From positions 1 to 51,895 of the forward strand of contig NZ_SPPB01000007.1 of the NCBI RefSeq assembly GCF_004570605.1: DNA of 51,895 nucleotides. Direction: 5' to 3'. This document shows, one piece after another, positions 18,933-27,959 of the stretch (its first letter is position 1; each line of letters begins with the position of its first letter). Made by a program: the position numbers and the translations under genes. The notes below the pieces were generated by a model, which saw only the letters and a list, made by a program, of their open reading frames with translations, was not told the origin of the DNA and searched no databases. Origin of the DNA: Granulicatella sp. WM01 (GTDB taxonomy: Bacteria > Bacillota > Bacilli > Lactobacillales > Aerococcaceae).

Positions 18933-20375
18933 TTACACCCTGTCATCATCTATTTTTGCCCAATGTTCTTGTTCCATATCAAAGATCATATCGGCTGCAT
19001 ACGATAAAAATTCCTCATCATGCGATACTAGGAAAACAACGCTATCTGATTTTTTTAATGTTTTAATCAAATTAGCCACATTTTGCATATTTTCATAACA
19101 TAGTCCACTTGTCACTTCATCAAAAATAAAAACTTTTTTCTGTGATAATAACGCATTTGCCATCATCACACGTTGCTGTTGCCCACCTGATAAGGTCATA
19201 GGGTGTTTATCTAACACATGCATCAATCCCAGCGTTTGACAGACCGTTTCTTTATGTAGCCGAACTAAATTCTTATCCGCACCTAATTCAATTTCTTTAT
19301 TCACTGTATCTGAAAATAGTTGCATACGTACCTCTTGCAAAACAAAACTTGTCTGCTTCAAGCGTTCCTGCTCAGATAAAGATTTTCCGTTCCATAAAAA
19401 CGTTCCTTTACTGTGTAACAGTCCGGCTATAGCTTTAATTAAGGTTGTCTTGCCAACCCCATTTGCCCCAACTATTCCAATAATTTGTCCAAGTGGAAAT
19501 TGAATAGCTGGAAAATGTTTGATAACTGTTTGCCCATATTTTAATTGAATATCTTTTAAACATAAAGACGGCACTTTCTTATGTTGAACTTCTTGAAAAA
19601 GGTGTTTTTTTTCATCAAGACAAGCGTAGACACTATCCAAAAGTGGCGAGCGTAGTCCTTGGTGATGAAAAAAATCATTAGACAATGTCAATATTGTCTG
19701 CTTATCCCATTGTTGTACTAATGTGCCTCGTTCAAAATATAAATATTTATCTGCAACATCTCGTAAATAAGCTAAACGTTGTTCAGCAATAATAATCGTA
19801 ATACCTGCTCGTTTTAATTGTTCAATAGTTTCTTTAATAATATCTACACCATGTTTATCTAAATTGGCTGTAGGTTCGTCCATTACAATCATATAAGGTT
19901 GTTGCATAAGTGCCGTAGCAATAGCTACCTTTTGCCGTTGTCCACCTGAAATATGATACAAACTATGATGAAGAAGATGATCTAACTGAAATTTTTTGAC
20001 AATTTGATGTAACCTACACTGAATGACATCTACCGGCAACCCTTGGTTTTCACACGGAAAAACAAGTTCGTCCTCAATAATATCATGAAAAAATTGTGTG
20101 GATGGATTTTGAAATACCGATCCTACTGAATACGTACTATCCTCAATACTAATGTGTCCTAGAGGCTGATGATTTATCCATGCTTGTGCTTGCAATGTTC
20201 CCTCGTAGTATTCAGGAATTAACCCATTAATTAATCGCAAAAATGTGCTTTTTCCACTCCCACTCTTCCCACAAAGTACTACGCATTCACCTTGCTTTAT
20301 TTCTACATCACTTATGGAAAACGTCATATCTTGATTTGTACTGTACTGAAATGTTAGTTCTTTAATCGTAATCAT
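18933..20375 (-). CDS. ECF transporter fused double ATPase (EcfA1-EcfA2)
   Basis: 480-aa energizing subunit with two complete ABC ATPase domains in one chain. Domain 1 has Walker A GKSGSGKST (about 37-45), signature SGGQRQKVAIA and Walker B MIVMDEPTANLDKHG. Domain 2 has Walker A GANGVGKTT, signature SGGQQQRVMMA and KVFIFDEVTSGL. ATG 20375 overlaps the EcfT stop by one base (TTAATG); an upstream in-frame ATG at 20411 lies inside EcfT and is rejected. It is last in the five-gene run. The fused form marks a dedicated (group I-like) ECF module rather than the shared housekeeping one. It is the likely counterpart of streptococcal SiaH. Confidence 0.9.
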   Translation of the reverse strand: MITIKELTFQYSTNQDMTFSISDVEIKQGECVVLCGKSGSGKSTFLRLINGLIPEYYEGTLQAQAWINHQPLGHISIEDSTYSVGSVFQNPSTQFFHDIIEDELVFPCENQGLPVDVIQCRLHQIVKKFQLDHLLHHSLYHISGGQRQKVAIATALMQQPYMIVMDEPTANLDKHGVDIIKETIEQLKRAGITIIIAEQRLAYLRDVADKYLYFERGTLVQQWDKQTILTLSNDFFHHQGLRSPLLDSVYACLDEKKHLFQEVQHKKVPSLCLKDIQLKYGQTVIKHFPAIQFPLGQIIGIVGANGVGKTTLIKAIAGLLHSKGTFLWNGKSLSEQERLKQTSFVLQEVRMQLFSDTVNKEIELGADKNLVRLHKETVCQTLGLMHVLDKHPMTLSGGQQQRVMMANALLSQKKVFIFDEVTSGLCYENMQNVANLIKTLKKSDSVVFLVSHDEEFLSYAADMIFDMEQEHWAKIDDDRV

Positions 20376-21055
20376 TAACTTCTCCACTCTATTATTAAAA
20401 TATATGCACACATACTCAAAAAGACTGCTCCATCAAACCATGTATATTTAGGCTGATGATACATTGATTTTGCTTTTCCTGCAATAGATTTTGTCATAGT
20501 GGCAATGGTCAAGTCTTGGGCTGTCCGACTAGATGACATTACCAATGGAATGAGAACATATTCTCCATATTTTAGGGGAGAGCATAGCATATCTTTTCGG
20601 CTCATAAATATGCCTCGCACTTTTAAAGATTGTTGAATTGTCCGAATATCCTGCCTAATCACTGGAAAAAAGCGAAACATCACGGCAAAAGTCAACACAA
20701 TCGGTTCAGGAACTCTCCACATACGTAAAGCGTTTATAAGCTGACTTATTCTTGAGGTGTGAAATAAATAATCTCCTGCCATGATACAAGGTAACATCAT
20801 ACGTCCCCCGACCGTCAACATAGATAAAAAGGAGTAAATAGAGCCTTGTGTTTGATCTAATATCACATCATGTAAGCTGTAAAGTAGTATAAACATTACT
20901 GTATAAATAACTGCTTTTTTCATTTTTTTTGCCAATATAAATAAACTGGCTAAACATACGATAAACACACATTCCATAATCCCCTCAACACGCTTTAACA
21001 ATAAATAATTCGCAATAAAAATTAAACAAAATTTCATGCGGACATCTAAAATCAT
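20375..21055 (-). CDS. ECF transporter transmembrane coupling protein (EcfT)
   Basis: 226-aa membrane protein with about five hydrophobic segments. It shows the CbiQ/EcfT coupling motif region (FRFFPVIRQDIRTIQQSLKVRG, with the typical Ala/Arg-Gly helix) at about 135-155, and a second helix region with PLVMSSSRTAQDLTIATMTKSI. It couples ATP hydrolysis by the fused ATPase to the S component. It starts by ATGA overlap with the preceding S-component stop and ends overlapping the ATPase start. It is the likely counterpart of SiaG. Confidence 0.88.
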   Translation of the reverse strand: MILDVRMKFCLIFIANYLLLKRVEGIMECVFIVCLASLFILAKKMKKAVIYTVMFILLYSLHDVILDQTQGSIYSFLSMLTVGGRMMLPCIMAGDYLFHTSRISQLINALRMWRVPEPIVLTFAVMFRFFPVIRQDIRTIQQSLKVRGIFMSRKDMLCSPLKYGEYVLIPLVMSSSRTAQDLTIATMTKSIAGKAKSMYHQPKYTWFDGAVFLSMCAYILIIEWRS

Positions 21056-21630
21056 GATAATAAGCCTGCTTTTCTAAAATGCTTTTCTAGCATATATTGT
21101 CCAATAAGCCCACCAATGACACTACATACAACTAAAAGTGCAATATGCCAAACATCAAATTCAACCATAACATTTTGAATATATGCCATATCTTTTCCTT
21201 TTTCTACTAAACGTTGAACATAAGCATCTTTTGCTAACCACATAAATAAAATAGGTCCAAAATTTCCAAATGAAAAGATAATATACGATACCATGTTCGT
21301 CAATTTTTGTTTATATTTCCCGAGTTTTGCCATATAATCTGCAACGATACCACAGATTAAAAATGGTAAAAAAGATAGTGCAAAATGCCCTGATAATAGG
21401 AAGAACAGTGCCATTGTTATTCCAACTAACGTAATTGCACCAAATTTTTTAACCTTATCTATTAAAATAAAATATACTGTTCCTGAAATTAAGGCACTAA
21501 AGGCTGGAGCATATAACATATTGCCGCTATGCAATAAAATAACAGCTATCAATGTCCCTATCGCAACATGCACAAAATATAATGCAGCATACATACCTGT
21601 TGTCATTAAATCTTTTACACGTAAATTCAT
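21052..21630 (-). CDS. ECF substrate-binding S component, MptS/Trep_Strep type
   Basis: 192-aa integral membrane protein with about five to six hydrophobic segments. The opening MNLRVKDLMTTGMYAALYFV and the interior GTVYFILIDKVKKFGAI fit the Trep_Strep / MptS family (PF09605) of ECF S components. It would determine substrate. Family members are tied to heme uptake in streptococci (SiaF) and otherwise lack firm substrates. It begins 3 nt after the ABC half-transporter at 21634 and overlaps EcfT by 4 bp, so the five genes form one transcript. Confidence 0.85.
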   Translation of the reverse strand: MNLRVKDLMTTGMYAALYFVHVAIGTLIAVILLHSGNMLYAPAFSALISGTVYFILIDKVKKFGAITLVGITMALFFLLSGHFALSFLPFLICGIVADYMAKLGKYKQKLTNMVSYIIFSFGNFGPILFMWLAKDAYVQRLVEKGKDMAYIQNVMVEFDVWHIALLVVCSVIGGLIGQYMLEKHFRKAGLLS

Positions 21631-21633
21631 AAG

Positions 21634-23301
21634 TTATCCTCTTTCTCTTAATTTTATTAATTGTTGATTTTCAACTTTATACACAATATCCGCACACGAT
21701 ACGGTACTATCTCGATGCGAAATTAAAAACACGCTGCCTTTACAGTGTTGTTTCACAACATTTAAAAATGCGGCTTCATTTAATGAATCTAAAAAACTTG
21801 TCGGTTCATCAAATACATAGCACTCTGCTCCGGATAACAATGCTCTAATTAATTCCAATCTTTGTTTTTCACCAGACGAAAACAAATGACTTTGACTATT
21901 GACTAACGTATCTAAACCTTTAGGAGCTGCTAAAATTCGCTCTTTCATATAGCATTTTTCAGCAGTTTTTAAAATAATGTCATCTGGAATATCTTTTCCT
22001 AATGTCAAATTTTCACGGATAGTCTGTGAAAAAAGTTGTGGTATTTGTGGAATATACGCTATTTTCGATTGCAAATCATGACGATTAATCTGAGAAATAT
22101 CTGTATCGTGAATATGAATAGTCCCTTGTGTTGTAGCATACCATTTCATAATTAATTTCATTAATGTACTTTTTCCACTCCCACTCTCCCCAACAAGACC
22201 GATTAATTTATGTTTTGGAAAATGTATCGTCTGCTGATTAAAAATAACTTGCTCTGTTTTAGGATAAGTGAAACTCATATTGTCTAGAGAAATGTCACCA
22301 ATATGTTGAATGCTCTTTTCTCCACTAGTCTGTTCCTCAGGTTCGTCTAACAAATTAAAAACATCTTCAGCCGCTTTAAGTGCTTTTTTTAATCCGAATG
22401 GTAATCGGCTTAATTCTAAATACGGTGCAAACGATGTACTAAACACTATCGTACACCCAACTGCTGTTTGTAACGTAATAGTGTGTTGAAGATATAAATA
22501 ACTTACCAGTATTGCCATAACGAAAATAGATATACCGACCACAAGAAACGTAACCATTGTTTGTTGTGCTTGTCCTTGATACACTTGTCTTTCTTTTTCT
22601 ATAACATGTTGACTGCTCTTTTCTAACTGTTTGAAGCGTACCTGCTCTTTTTTAAACTGAACCAAGTCTGCCATACCACGCAAACTTTCTAAAAAGGCTG
22701 CCATATACTGTTTCCTAATTTGTGATTGCTGTTTAATTAAAGGGTGTAATACCTTAGCAAAACGTATTGGAAGGTAAATCGCTAAAATCGCATACGTTAA
22801 CAAGGCAACTAAAGTTACCCAAACAGATACATGCATGTAATAGATTGCTAATAAAACACTGACAATACTAGCTGTTGAAATAGGTGGTAGAGTGTGAGCA
22901 AAAAAGACCTCGATTGCCTCAATATCTTCTCCAATCATTTTCAATAATACTCCACTCTTTTTATCGTCCAACTTTGTAGGAGCTAACCGTCTTAATTTGT
23001 GGAAGATCATATTTCTAAAATTGGCTAGCACTCTAAAGGCAATATAATGCCCAAAATAATGTTCGCCGTATCTAAATATTCCTCGTAAAACACCTAAACT
23101 AAGCATCAAAGGTATGTAAATAGCCCAATCAATTGCTTGATGTGATAATATAAGAAACGTTTGTGTCACGATAAAAAATGGGATAAGGACACTTGTTAAA
23201 AATCCTAACACTGCACAACTCACAGCTAAATATAGCTTCACATGAAGTGGTGCCATAAGGTGAATAAGTTTTTTTAGTAATGTATAGCGTTTAATGTTCA
23301 T
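21634..23301 (-). CDS. ABC half-transporter (permease-ATPase fusion), second of pair
   Basis: 555-aa exporter-fold half-transporter: six predicted membrane helices (about 15-300), then an ATPase with Walker A GESGSGKST (about 358-366) and Walker B CYVFDEPTSFLDS. The signature is degenerate, FSSGEKQRLEL instead of LSGGQ, suggesting an asymmetric heterodimer with its neighbour. It overlaps the upstream partner by 11 bp. The CydCD-like pairing and position before an ECF cassette match SiaE in the group A streptococcal sia operon. Direction of transport is not obvious from sequence. Confidence 0.88.
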   Translation of the reverse strand: MNIKRYTLLKKLIHLMAPLHVKLYLAVSCAVLGFLTSVLIPFFIVTQTFLILSHQAIDWAIYIPLMLSLGVLRGIFRYGEHYFGHYIAFRVLANFRNMIFHKLRRLAPTKLDDKKSGVLLKMIGEDIEAIEVFFAHTLPPISTASIVSVLLAIYYMHVSVWVTLVALLTYAILAIYLPIRFAKVLHPLIKQQSQIRKQYMAAFLESLRGMADLVQFKKEQVRFKQLEKSSQHVIEKERQVYQGQAQQTMVTFLVVGISIFVMAILVSYLYLQHTITLQTAVGCTIVFSTSFAPYLELSRLPFGLKKALKAAEDVFNLLDEPEEQTSGEKSIQHIGDISLDNMSFTYPKTEQVIFNQQTIHFPKHKLIGLVGESGSGKSTLMKLIMKWYATTQGTIHIHDTDISQINRHDLQSKIAYIPQIPQLFSQTIRENLTLGKDIPDDIILKTAEKCYMKERILAAPKGLDTLVNSQSHLFSSGEKQRLELIRALLSGAECYVFDEPTSFLDSLNEAAFLNVVKQHCKGSVFLISHRDSTVSCADIVYKVENQQLIKLRERG

Positions 23302-25066
23302 CTAAAATAGCCTCCAATTCACATTGTGTCTGCCATAATGTGTTAAATTCATCTTGAGTATTTAGCAATTCTTCTGGCGTACCTGTGTACACTGCATCAT
23401 GCCCAATGAATAAAACCTGTTTTGTTTGCATAATTTGCTTCATTTTGTGTGAAATAAACAAAACAATATTATCTTTAGCCAAACGTGCCATAAGATTAAA
23501 TAAAATCTGTTCATTATCTTTATCCACACTTGATGTCATTTCATCAAAAATATAAACTGAAAAATCCCCTAACATCGCTCTAACAATTAAAATCTGTTGA
23601 CGTTGCCCTGGAGAAAGCAATTGTGCATTTTCTCCTATAACAGTATGAAGTCCTTGAGGGAGTTTTTTAATAAATGGTAATAAGCCTTGCGTATCTAACC
23701 ATTGTATCAATTCTTCTGGATCGATGCGTTTATCGCCTGGTAAGGCTAATATCAAATTATGATAAATACTATCATTAAACACATAATTATCCGGTGAAAC
23801 ATAGACAACTTGTTTCATTAATGCCTGTTTATTCCACTGTTCTAATGAACGTCCGTTTAACAAAATATCGCCTGCAATTAAGGAATGTTGTTTTAATAAC
23901 ATTTTAGCTAGTGTTGATTTTCCACGACCACTCACCCCACAAATTGAAAACAATTCACCTTTTTTCACCGTAAAAGTTGCATGATCGACTAATGTTTGAT
24001 GAGAAAAACCATAGCTAATATTGTTAAATTGGATAGTTTGAATCGGCATACTATCTATATCCTGTTGATAGTCTTTTTCTGTGGGTTCCATAGCATCTAA
24101 AAATGTAAAAATACGATCTGCCATTTTTGTATTCATCATCACTAAATGCATACCATATCCTGCTTCACGTATCGGCATGAAAAACTCACTTGCAATAAAT
24201 ACAAAGAAAACAAGTGCAAATAATGATAAATTGCCTTGAGCAAACGCTACTGTTGCAAGCATTCCGGATAAGGCTACACCCATGTACATCACACCGTCCA
24301 TATACCCAACAGATTGTAGCTGAAAAGATAACAATTCCATAGTGGACTGTCTAAAATTCTCCGCTTTTTCATTAAACGTTTTTTCGTAACGTTCATCTGC
24401 TTGATATGTATACAAGGTGTTTAATCCTTTTAAATTGTCTATAAATAAATTTCCCACATCCATATACGTTGCCCAATAATGTTGCATAATTTGTTTTGAG
24501 CGTTTTTGTACTAAAATAATAGATACTGGAATTAACGGTAAACTAAATAAAAAGACGACACTTCCTAAAGGAAATAACCATGTGACAATCAGTAATACCG
24601 TTGCACAATTTAAATAAGCTCTTATTTTTTGATTAATGTACACTCCATAATACGTATCCAAAGTATCTATCCCATTAGAAGCAATCGTTAAAATATCGCT
24701 TGTTGTTGCTTCTTCCATTTGTGTTTGTTGCGTAAACGCCTCAAAAAATTCTGCTTTCATCTGATTTCTGGCATATTGAGAAATATATCCTTGATATGTT
24801 TTTCCTAACCATGCGCACACAAATCCAATAGCATTTAGCACTAGAAGCCCTACGCTATACCAAAATAAATCAACTGATTGGTTGAAGTATAATTGCTCAA
24901 ATAATTTTGCCAAATAATAAAATGAAATAATTCTCGTTAAAAATTGAATCCATGATAATATAGACATCATATATAATTTATGCCTATTTGGACGTACATA
25001 ACTATCAAGACGTTTTAGTAACTCTTTTCTTCGTTGCCTTGATATTTTCTTTTGTTTATTTTCCAT
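23291..25066 (-). CDS. ABC half-transporter (permease-ATPase fusion), first of pair
   Basis: 591-aa exporter-fold half-transporter heading the five-gene operon. An N-terminal basic stretch (KQKKISRQRRKELLKRL) precedes about six helices. The ATPase has Walker A GVSGRGKST (about 374-382), a signature LSPGQRQQIL with proline in place of the second position glycine, and Walker B VYIFDEMTSSVDKD, where the usual DEP/DEA reads DEM. It likely forms a heterodimer with the next gene. An inverted repeat and a strong hairpin lie in its 5' region. It is the likely counterpart of SiaD. Confidence 0.88.
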   Translation of the reverse strand: MENKQKKISRQRRKELLKRLDSYVRPNRHKLYMMSILSWIQFLTRIISFYYLAKLFEQLYFNQSVDLFWYSVGLLVLNAIGFVCAWLGKTYQGYISQYARNQMKAEFFEAFTQQTQMEEATTSDILTIASNGIDTLDTYYGVYINQKIRAYLNCATVLLIVTWLFPLGSVVFLFSLPLIPVSIILVQKRSKQIMQHYWATYMDVGNLFIDNLKGLNTLYTYQADERYEKTFNEKAENFRQSTMELLSFQLQSVGYMDGVMYMGVALSGMLATVAFAQGNLSLFALVFFVFIASEFFMPIREAGYGMHLVMMNTKMADRIFTFLDAMEPTEKDYQQDIDSMPIQTIQFNNISYGFSHQTLVDHATFTVKKGELFSICGVSGRGKSTLAKMLLKQHSLIAGDILLNGRSLEQWNKQALMKQVVYVSPDNYVFNDSIYHNLILALPGDKRIDPEELIQWLDTQGLLPFIKKLPQGLHTVIGENAQLLSPGQRQQILIVRAMLGDFSVYIFDEMTSSVDKDNEQILFNLMARLAKDNIVLFISHKMKQIMQTKQVLFIGHDAVYTGTPEELLNTQDEFNTLWQTQCELEAILDEH

Positions 25067-25101
25067 GCTTCACCTTTTCGCTCTTATCATTTTTGATTGA
25101 C

Positions 25102-25119
25102 ATTGTCACGTATGACAAT
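25102..25119. promoter_or_regulatory. operator-like inverted repeat upstream of the ABC/ECF operon
   Basis: ATTGTCA-CGTA-TGACAAT is a perfect 7-bp inverted repeat centred 45 bp before the start at 25066. Its size and shape fit a dimeric repressor such as a TetR- or MarR-type protein. No regulator gene is adjacent. A convincing -35/-10 pair could not be fixed. Confidence 0.5.
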
Positions 25120-25201
25120 ATAAAACTTGCTATAAAGTAAACATACTAATGTCATTTTTAGTATATACTACTTGCTTTTATATAATTTCCAATTGTTTAT
25201 C

Positions 25202-25237
25202 TGGGATTAAATGTTACCTAAGTAACATTTAATCCCA
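25202..25237. repeat. 16-bp perfect palindromic hairpin in the leader of the ABC/ECF operon
   Basis: TGGGATTAAATGTTAC (25202-25217), loop CTAA, GTAACATTTAATCCCA (25222-25237). No T-tract follows on either side, so it is not a classic terminator. It may be an operator, an RNA-stabilising structure or a remnant repeat. Confidence 0.6.
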
Positions 25238-25383
25238 TGAAACACCATTCATATTGGTATGATTTTTTACTATAACCAGAAAAAACTTCTCCAACATTAC
25301 TTATGTATTCAATCAGCTTAAACACAACACAATGCGTAATAATCCACATTAAACTATACTAGTCCTATGTTACAAGGAGAACA

Positions 25384-25414
25384 GTGATAACCAGTTTGCA
25401 AAACTGGTTATCAC
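25384..25414 (-). terminator. hairpin downstream of pcrA
   Basis: GTGATAACCAGTTT (25384-25397) and AAACTGGTTATCAC (25401-25414) form a perfect 14-bp stem with a 3-nt loop, 128 bp past the pcrA stop. There is no strong T-run. Confidence 0.6.
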
Positions 25415-25541
25415 ATCAACACATTGTCTTGTTTATTTCCAATATCACAATATTTGTCCATACTCCCAGCTTCTTAATCAGCACAGTTTAACACATTTAT
25501 TTTGCGTTTTTACTATATCTATCTGTTTTTCTAGTCCTAAC

Positions 25542-27959
25542 TTACGCTTTGGTAATCGGTGCGAAACTGGCAAGCAATGTTTTTATCCCTTGACCATCAA
25601 AGGCAATATCTAACATTGTATCCTCTCCTTGTCCACTAATACGTACAATTCGCCCTATTCCCCATTTTTTATGATTAACTTGTTGCCCTACAGACCAAGA
25701 AATTTGTTCATCTTTTTGATTAGATACAATCGCTTGCTTTTGTACAATGGAGACTTTTTCTTTGTGAACATTAAACGCACTACTATACTGTATTTGTCCA
25801 ACATGACTTTTTCTACCATACATAGTCGAATCGGTACGCTCTACAATATTCTCATCAATTTCATCTAAAAAACGTGACGGGGTATTGCGTTGATTTTTGC
25901 CATAAAATAAGCGAGATGAGGCATGCGTTAAGAACAGTTTTTTCTCTGCTCTTGTAATACCGACATACATCAATCGCCGTTCCTCTTCCAAGTCTCCTTC
26001 AGAAATACTTCGTGACGTTGGAAAAATAGTTTCTTCTAATCCAACAATAAAAACGAGTGGAAACTCTAATCCTTTAGCTGCATGTAAGGTCATTAATGTC
26101 ACACCTTGCTGATTGTCCTCTTGAACAGTGCCATCTAACGAAAAATCTGATAAAAATTGCGCCAATTTCTGTAATTTTATCATATCCTCTTCTAAAAATT
26201 TTTCATTAAACGTTTGCTCTAATGGTACGTCTTCTCCACTATGATGAATTGACTCGTCATTTTTAGAGTCTACTGATAACTCTGTTGAATAGAGGCTATC
26301 TAATAGTTGATTTATGGTATCACTTTCTTGGCTTATATGTTGGTCTTCAACATTAGAGTGTAATTGACTTTCCGTTAACTCCGGTTCATAAGCATCATCA
26401 AATGTTTTCGTAATCGATTTAAACTCTTCAATATTTTGTAGTCTAGCTTGCGACTCTAAAGTTTTTTCATTATTCAATGCATCCCTGTACCCTGAAAGTA
26501 GCATCACTTTATCAACGAGTTGCGTTAAACTCAATTCTTCAACTAAAGATTGACATGTTTCAATGACACGTACGAAAGATAATATCCCTTTTTGTGCTTT
26601 AGTCGATACATCTGTAGCTAATACATTTTGAGCTGCTTTAAATAAAGATATATCATGCATTGTCGCAAATTGCTGAAGTTTTTCAATACTTGCTTTCCCA
26701 ACATTCCGTTTCGGTTCATTGACTACTCTTTCAAAGCATAAATCATCATCAGGGTTTGCAATTAAACGCAAATAAGCCACTAAATCTTTAATTTCTTTAC
26801 GATCATAAAATCTTAGTCCACCAACGATTTTATAAGGAATATTATAAGTCACTAAAGATTCTTCAATGACACGTGATTGTGCATTAGTCCGATATAAAAC
26901 AGCTACATCTTGATAACCATACATTGATTGTGCATCTTGTAAGCATCGTTTTATAGTTTGTGAAACAAAACTTGCTTCATCTTTTTCAGAAAATGCACAA
27001 TAAGAGATAATGTGTTCTCCTTTTTCATTGTCTGTCCATAATTTTTTAGGAATACGCTCTTGATTCTTTATAATGACACTATTAGCGGCGTGTAAAATAT
27101 GTTGTGTAGAACGATAATTTTGCTCTAACAAAATCGTCTGTGCAGTCGGAAAATCTTTTTCAAAATTCAAAATATTTTGCATATCGGCACCACGCCAACC
27201 ATAAATACTTTGGTCAGCATCTCCTACAACACAAATATTTTTAAAATAATGACTTAACTGTAGAACGAGTTCATACTGTGCTTTATTTGTATCTTGGTAC
27301 TCATCAACATGGATATATTGAAATTTATGCTGATACTGTTCTAAAACATCTGGACGTTGTTTAAATAATTGAACTGTCTTCATTATTAAATCATCAAAAT
27401 CAAATAATTGATTTTTTTGTAATCTTTTTTCATACTCTTCATAACAACTTGCCAATACTTCTTCTAAATAATTACCGGCACTTTTTCTCATCATCTTAGC
27501 GCTGACTAAACGATTTTTCGCATCACTAATAACCCCTAAAATCATCTTATCACTAAACTTATTTGCATCATAATCCAAGTCTTTTAAAATACGTTTCATT
27601 AACAATTTCTGCTCAGCAGTATCAATAATATTGAATTGTCTTGAATATCCAATCAATTCTGCTTCACGTCTTAAAATACGTACGCACATTGAATGAAATG
27701 TAGATACCCACATATCTCGGCTAATTTGTCCTATCAGCCCTTCCAAACGCTCTTTCATTTCACGTGCTGCCTTATTCGTGAAAGTAATAGCTAAAATATT
27801 CCACGGATTAACATTCTTTTCTTCAATAAGATAAGCAATACGATGCGTCAATACACGTGTTTTTCCACTTCCTGCACCAGCCATAATTAAGAGAGGACCT
27901 TGTGTACATTGAATTGCCTCTTTTTGCTTAGTATTCATGCCATTTAACAAATGGTTCAT
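25542..27959 (-). CDS. pcrA: ATP-dependent DNA helicase PcrA
   Basis: 805-aa superfamily 1A (UvrD-like) 3'-5' helicase for repair and rolling-circle replication. Motif I is AGAGSGKTRVLTHR (about 27-40), motif II is HVDEYQDTNKAQYEL (about 222-236), motif III is GDADQSIYGWRGAD, motif IV is ILLEQNYRST and motif V/VI region is MTLHAAKGLEFPLVF ... RRLMYVGITRAEKKL. The C-terminal tail KWGIGRIVRISG is the Tudor-like RNA-polymerase-binding domain. ATG 27959 is chosen over the GTG at 27971 because AGGGG precedes it. It is normally followed directly by ligA; here the downstream neighbour is the transporter island. Confidence 0.96.
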   Translation of the reverse strand: MNHLLNGMNTKQKEAIQCTQGPLLIMAGAGSGKTRVLTHRIAYLIEEKNVNPWNILAITFTNKAAREMKERLEGLIGQISRDMWVSTFHSMCVRILRREAELIGYSRQFNIIDTAEQKLLMKRILKDLDYDANKFSDKMILGVISDAKNRLVSAKMMRKSAGNYLEEVLASCYEEYEKRLQKNQLFDFDDLIMKTVQLFKQRPDVLEQYQHKFQYIHVDEYQDTNKAQYELVLQLSHYFKNICVVGDADQSIYGWRGADMQNILNFEKDFPTAQTILLEQNYRSTQHILHAANSVIIKNQERIPKKLWTDNEKGEHIISYCAFSEKDEASFVSQTIKRCLQDAQSMYGYQDVAVLYRTNAQSRVIEESLVTYNIPYKIVGGLRFYDRKEIKDLVAYLRLIANPDDDLCFERVVNEPKRNVGKASIEKLQQFATMHDISLFKAAQNVLATDVSTKAQKGILSFVRVIETCQSLVEELSLTQLVDKVMLLSGYRDALNNEKTLESQARLQNIEEFKSITKTFDDAYEPELTESQLHSNVEDQHISQESDTINQLLDSLYSTELSVDSKNDESIHHSGEDVPLEQTFNEKFLEEDMIKLQKLAQFLSDFSLDGTVQEDNQQGVTLMTLHAAKGLEFPLVFIVGLEETIFPTSRSISEGDLEEERRLMYVGITRAEKKLFLTHASSRLFYGKNQRNTPSRFLDEIDENIVERTDSTMYGRKSHVGQIQYSSAFNVHKEKVSIVQKQAIVSNQKDEQISWSVGQQVNHKKWGIGRIVRISGQGEDTMLDIAFDGQGIKTLLASFAPITKA

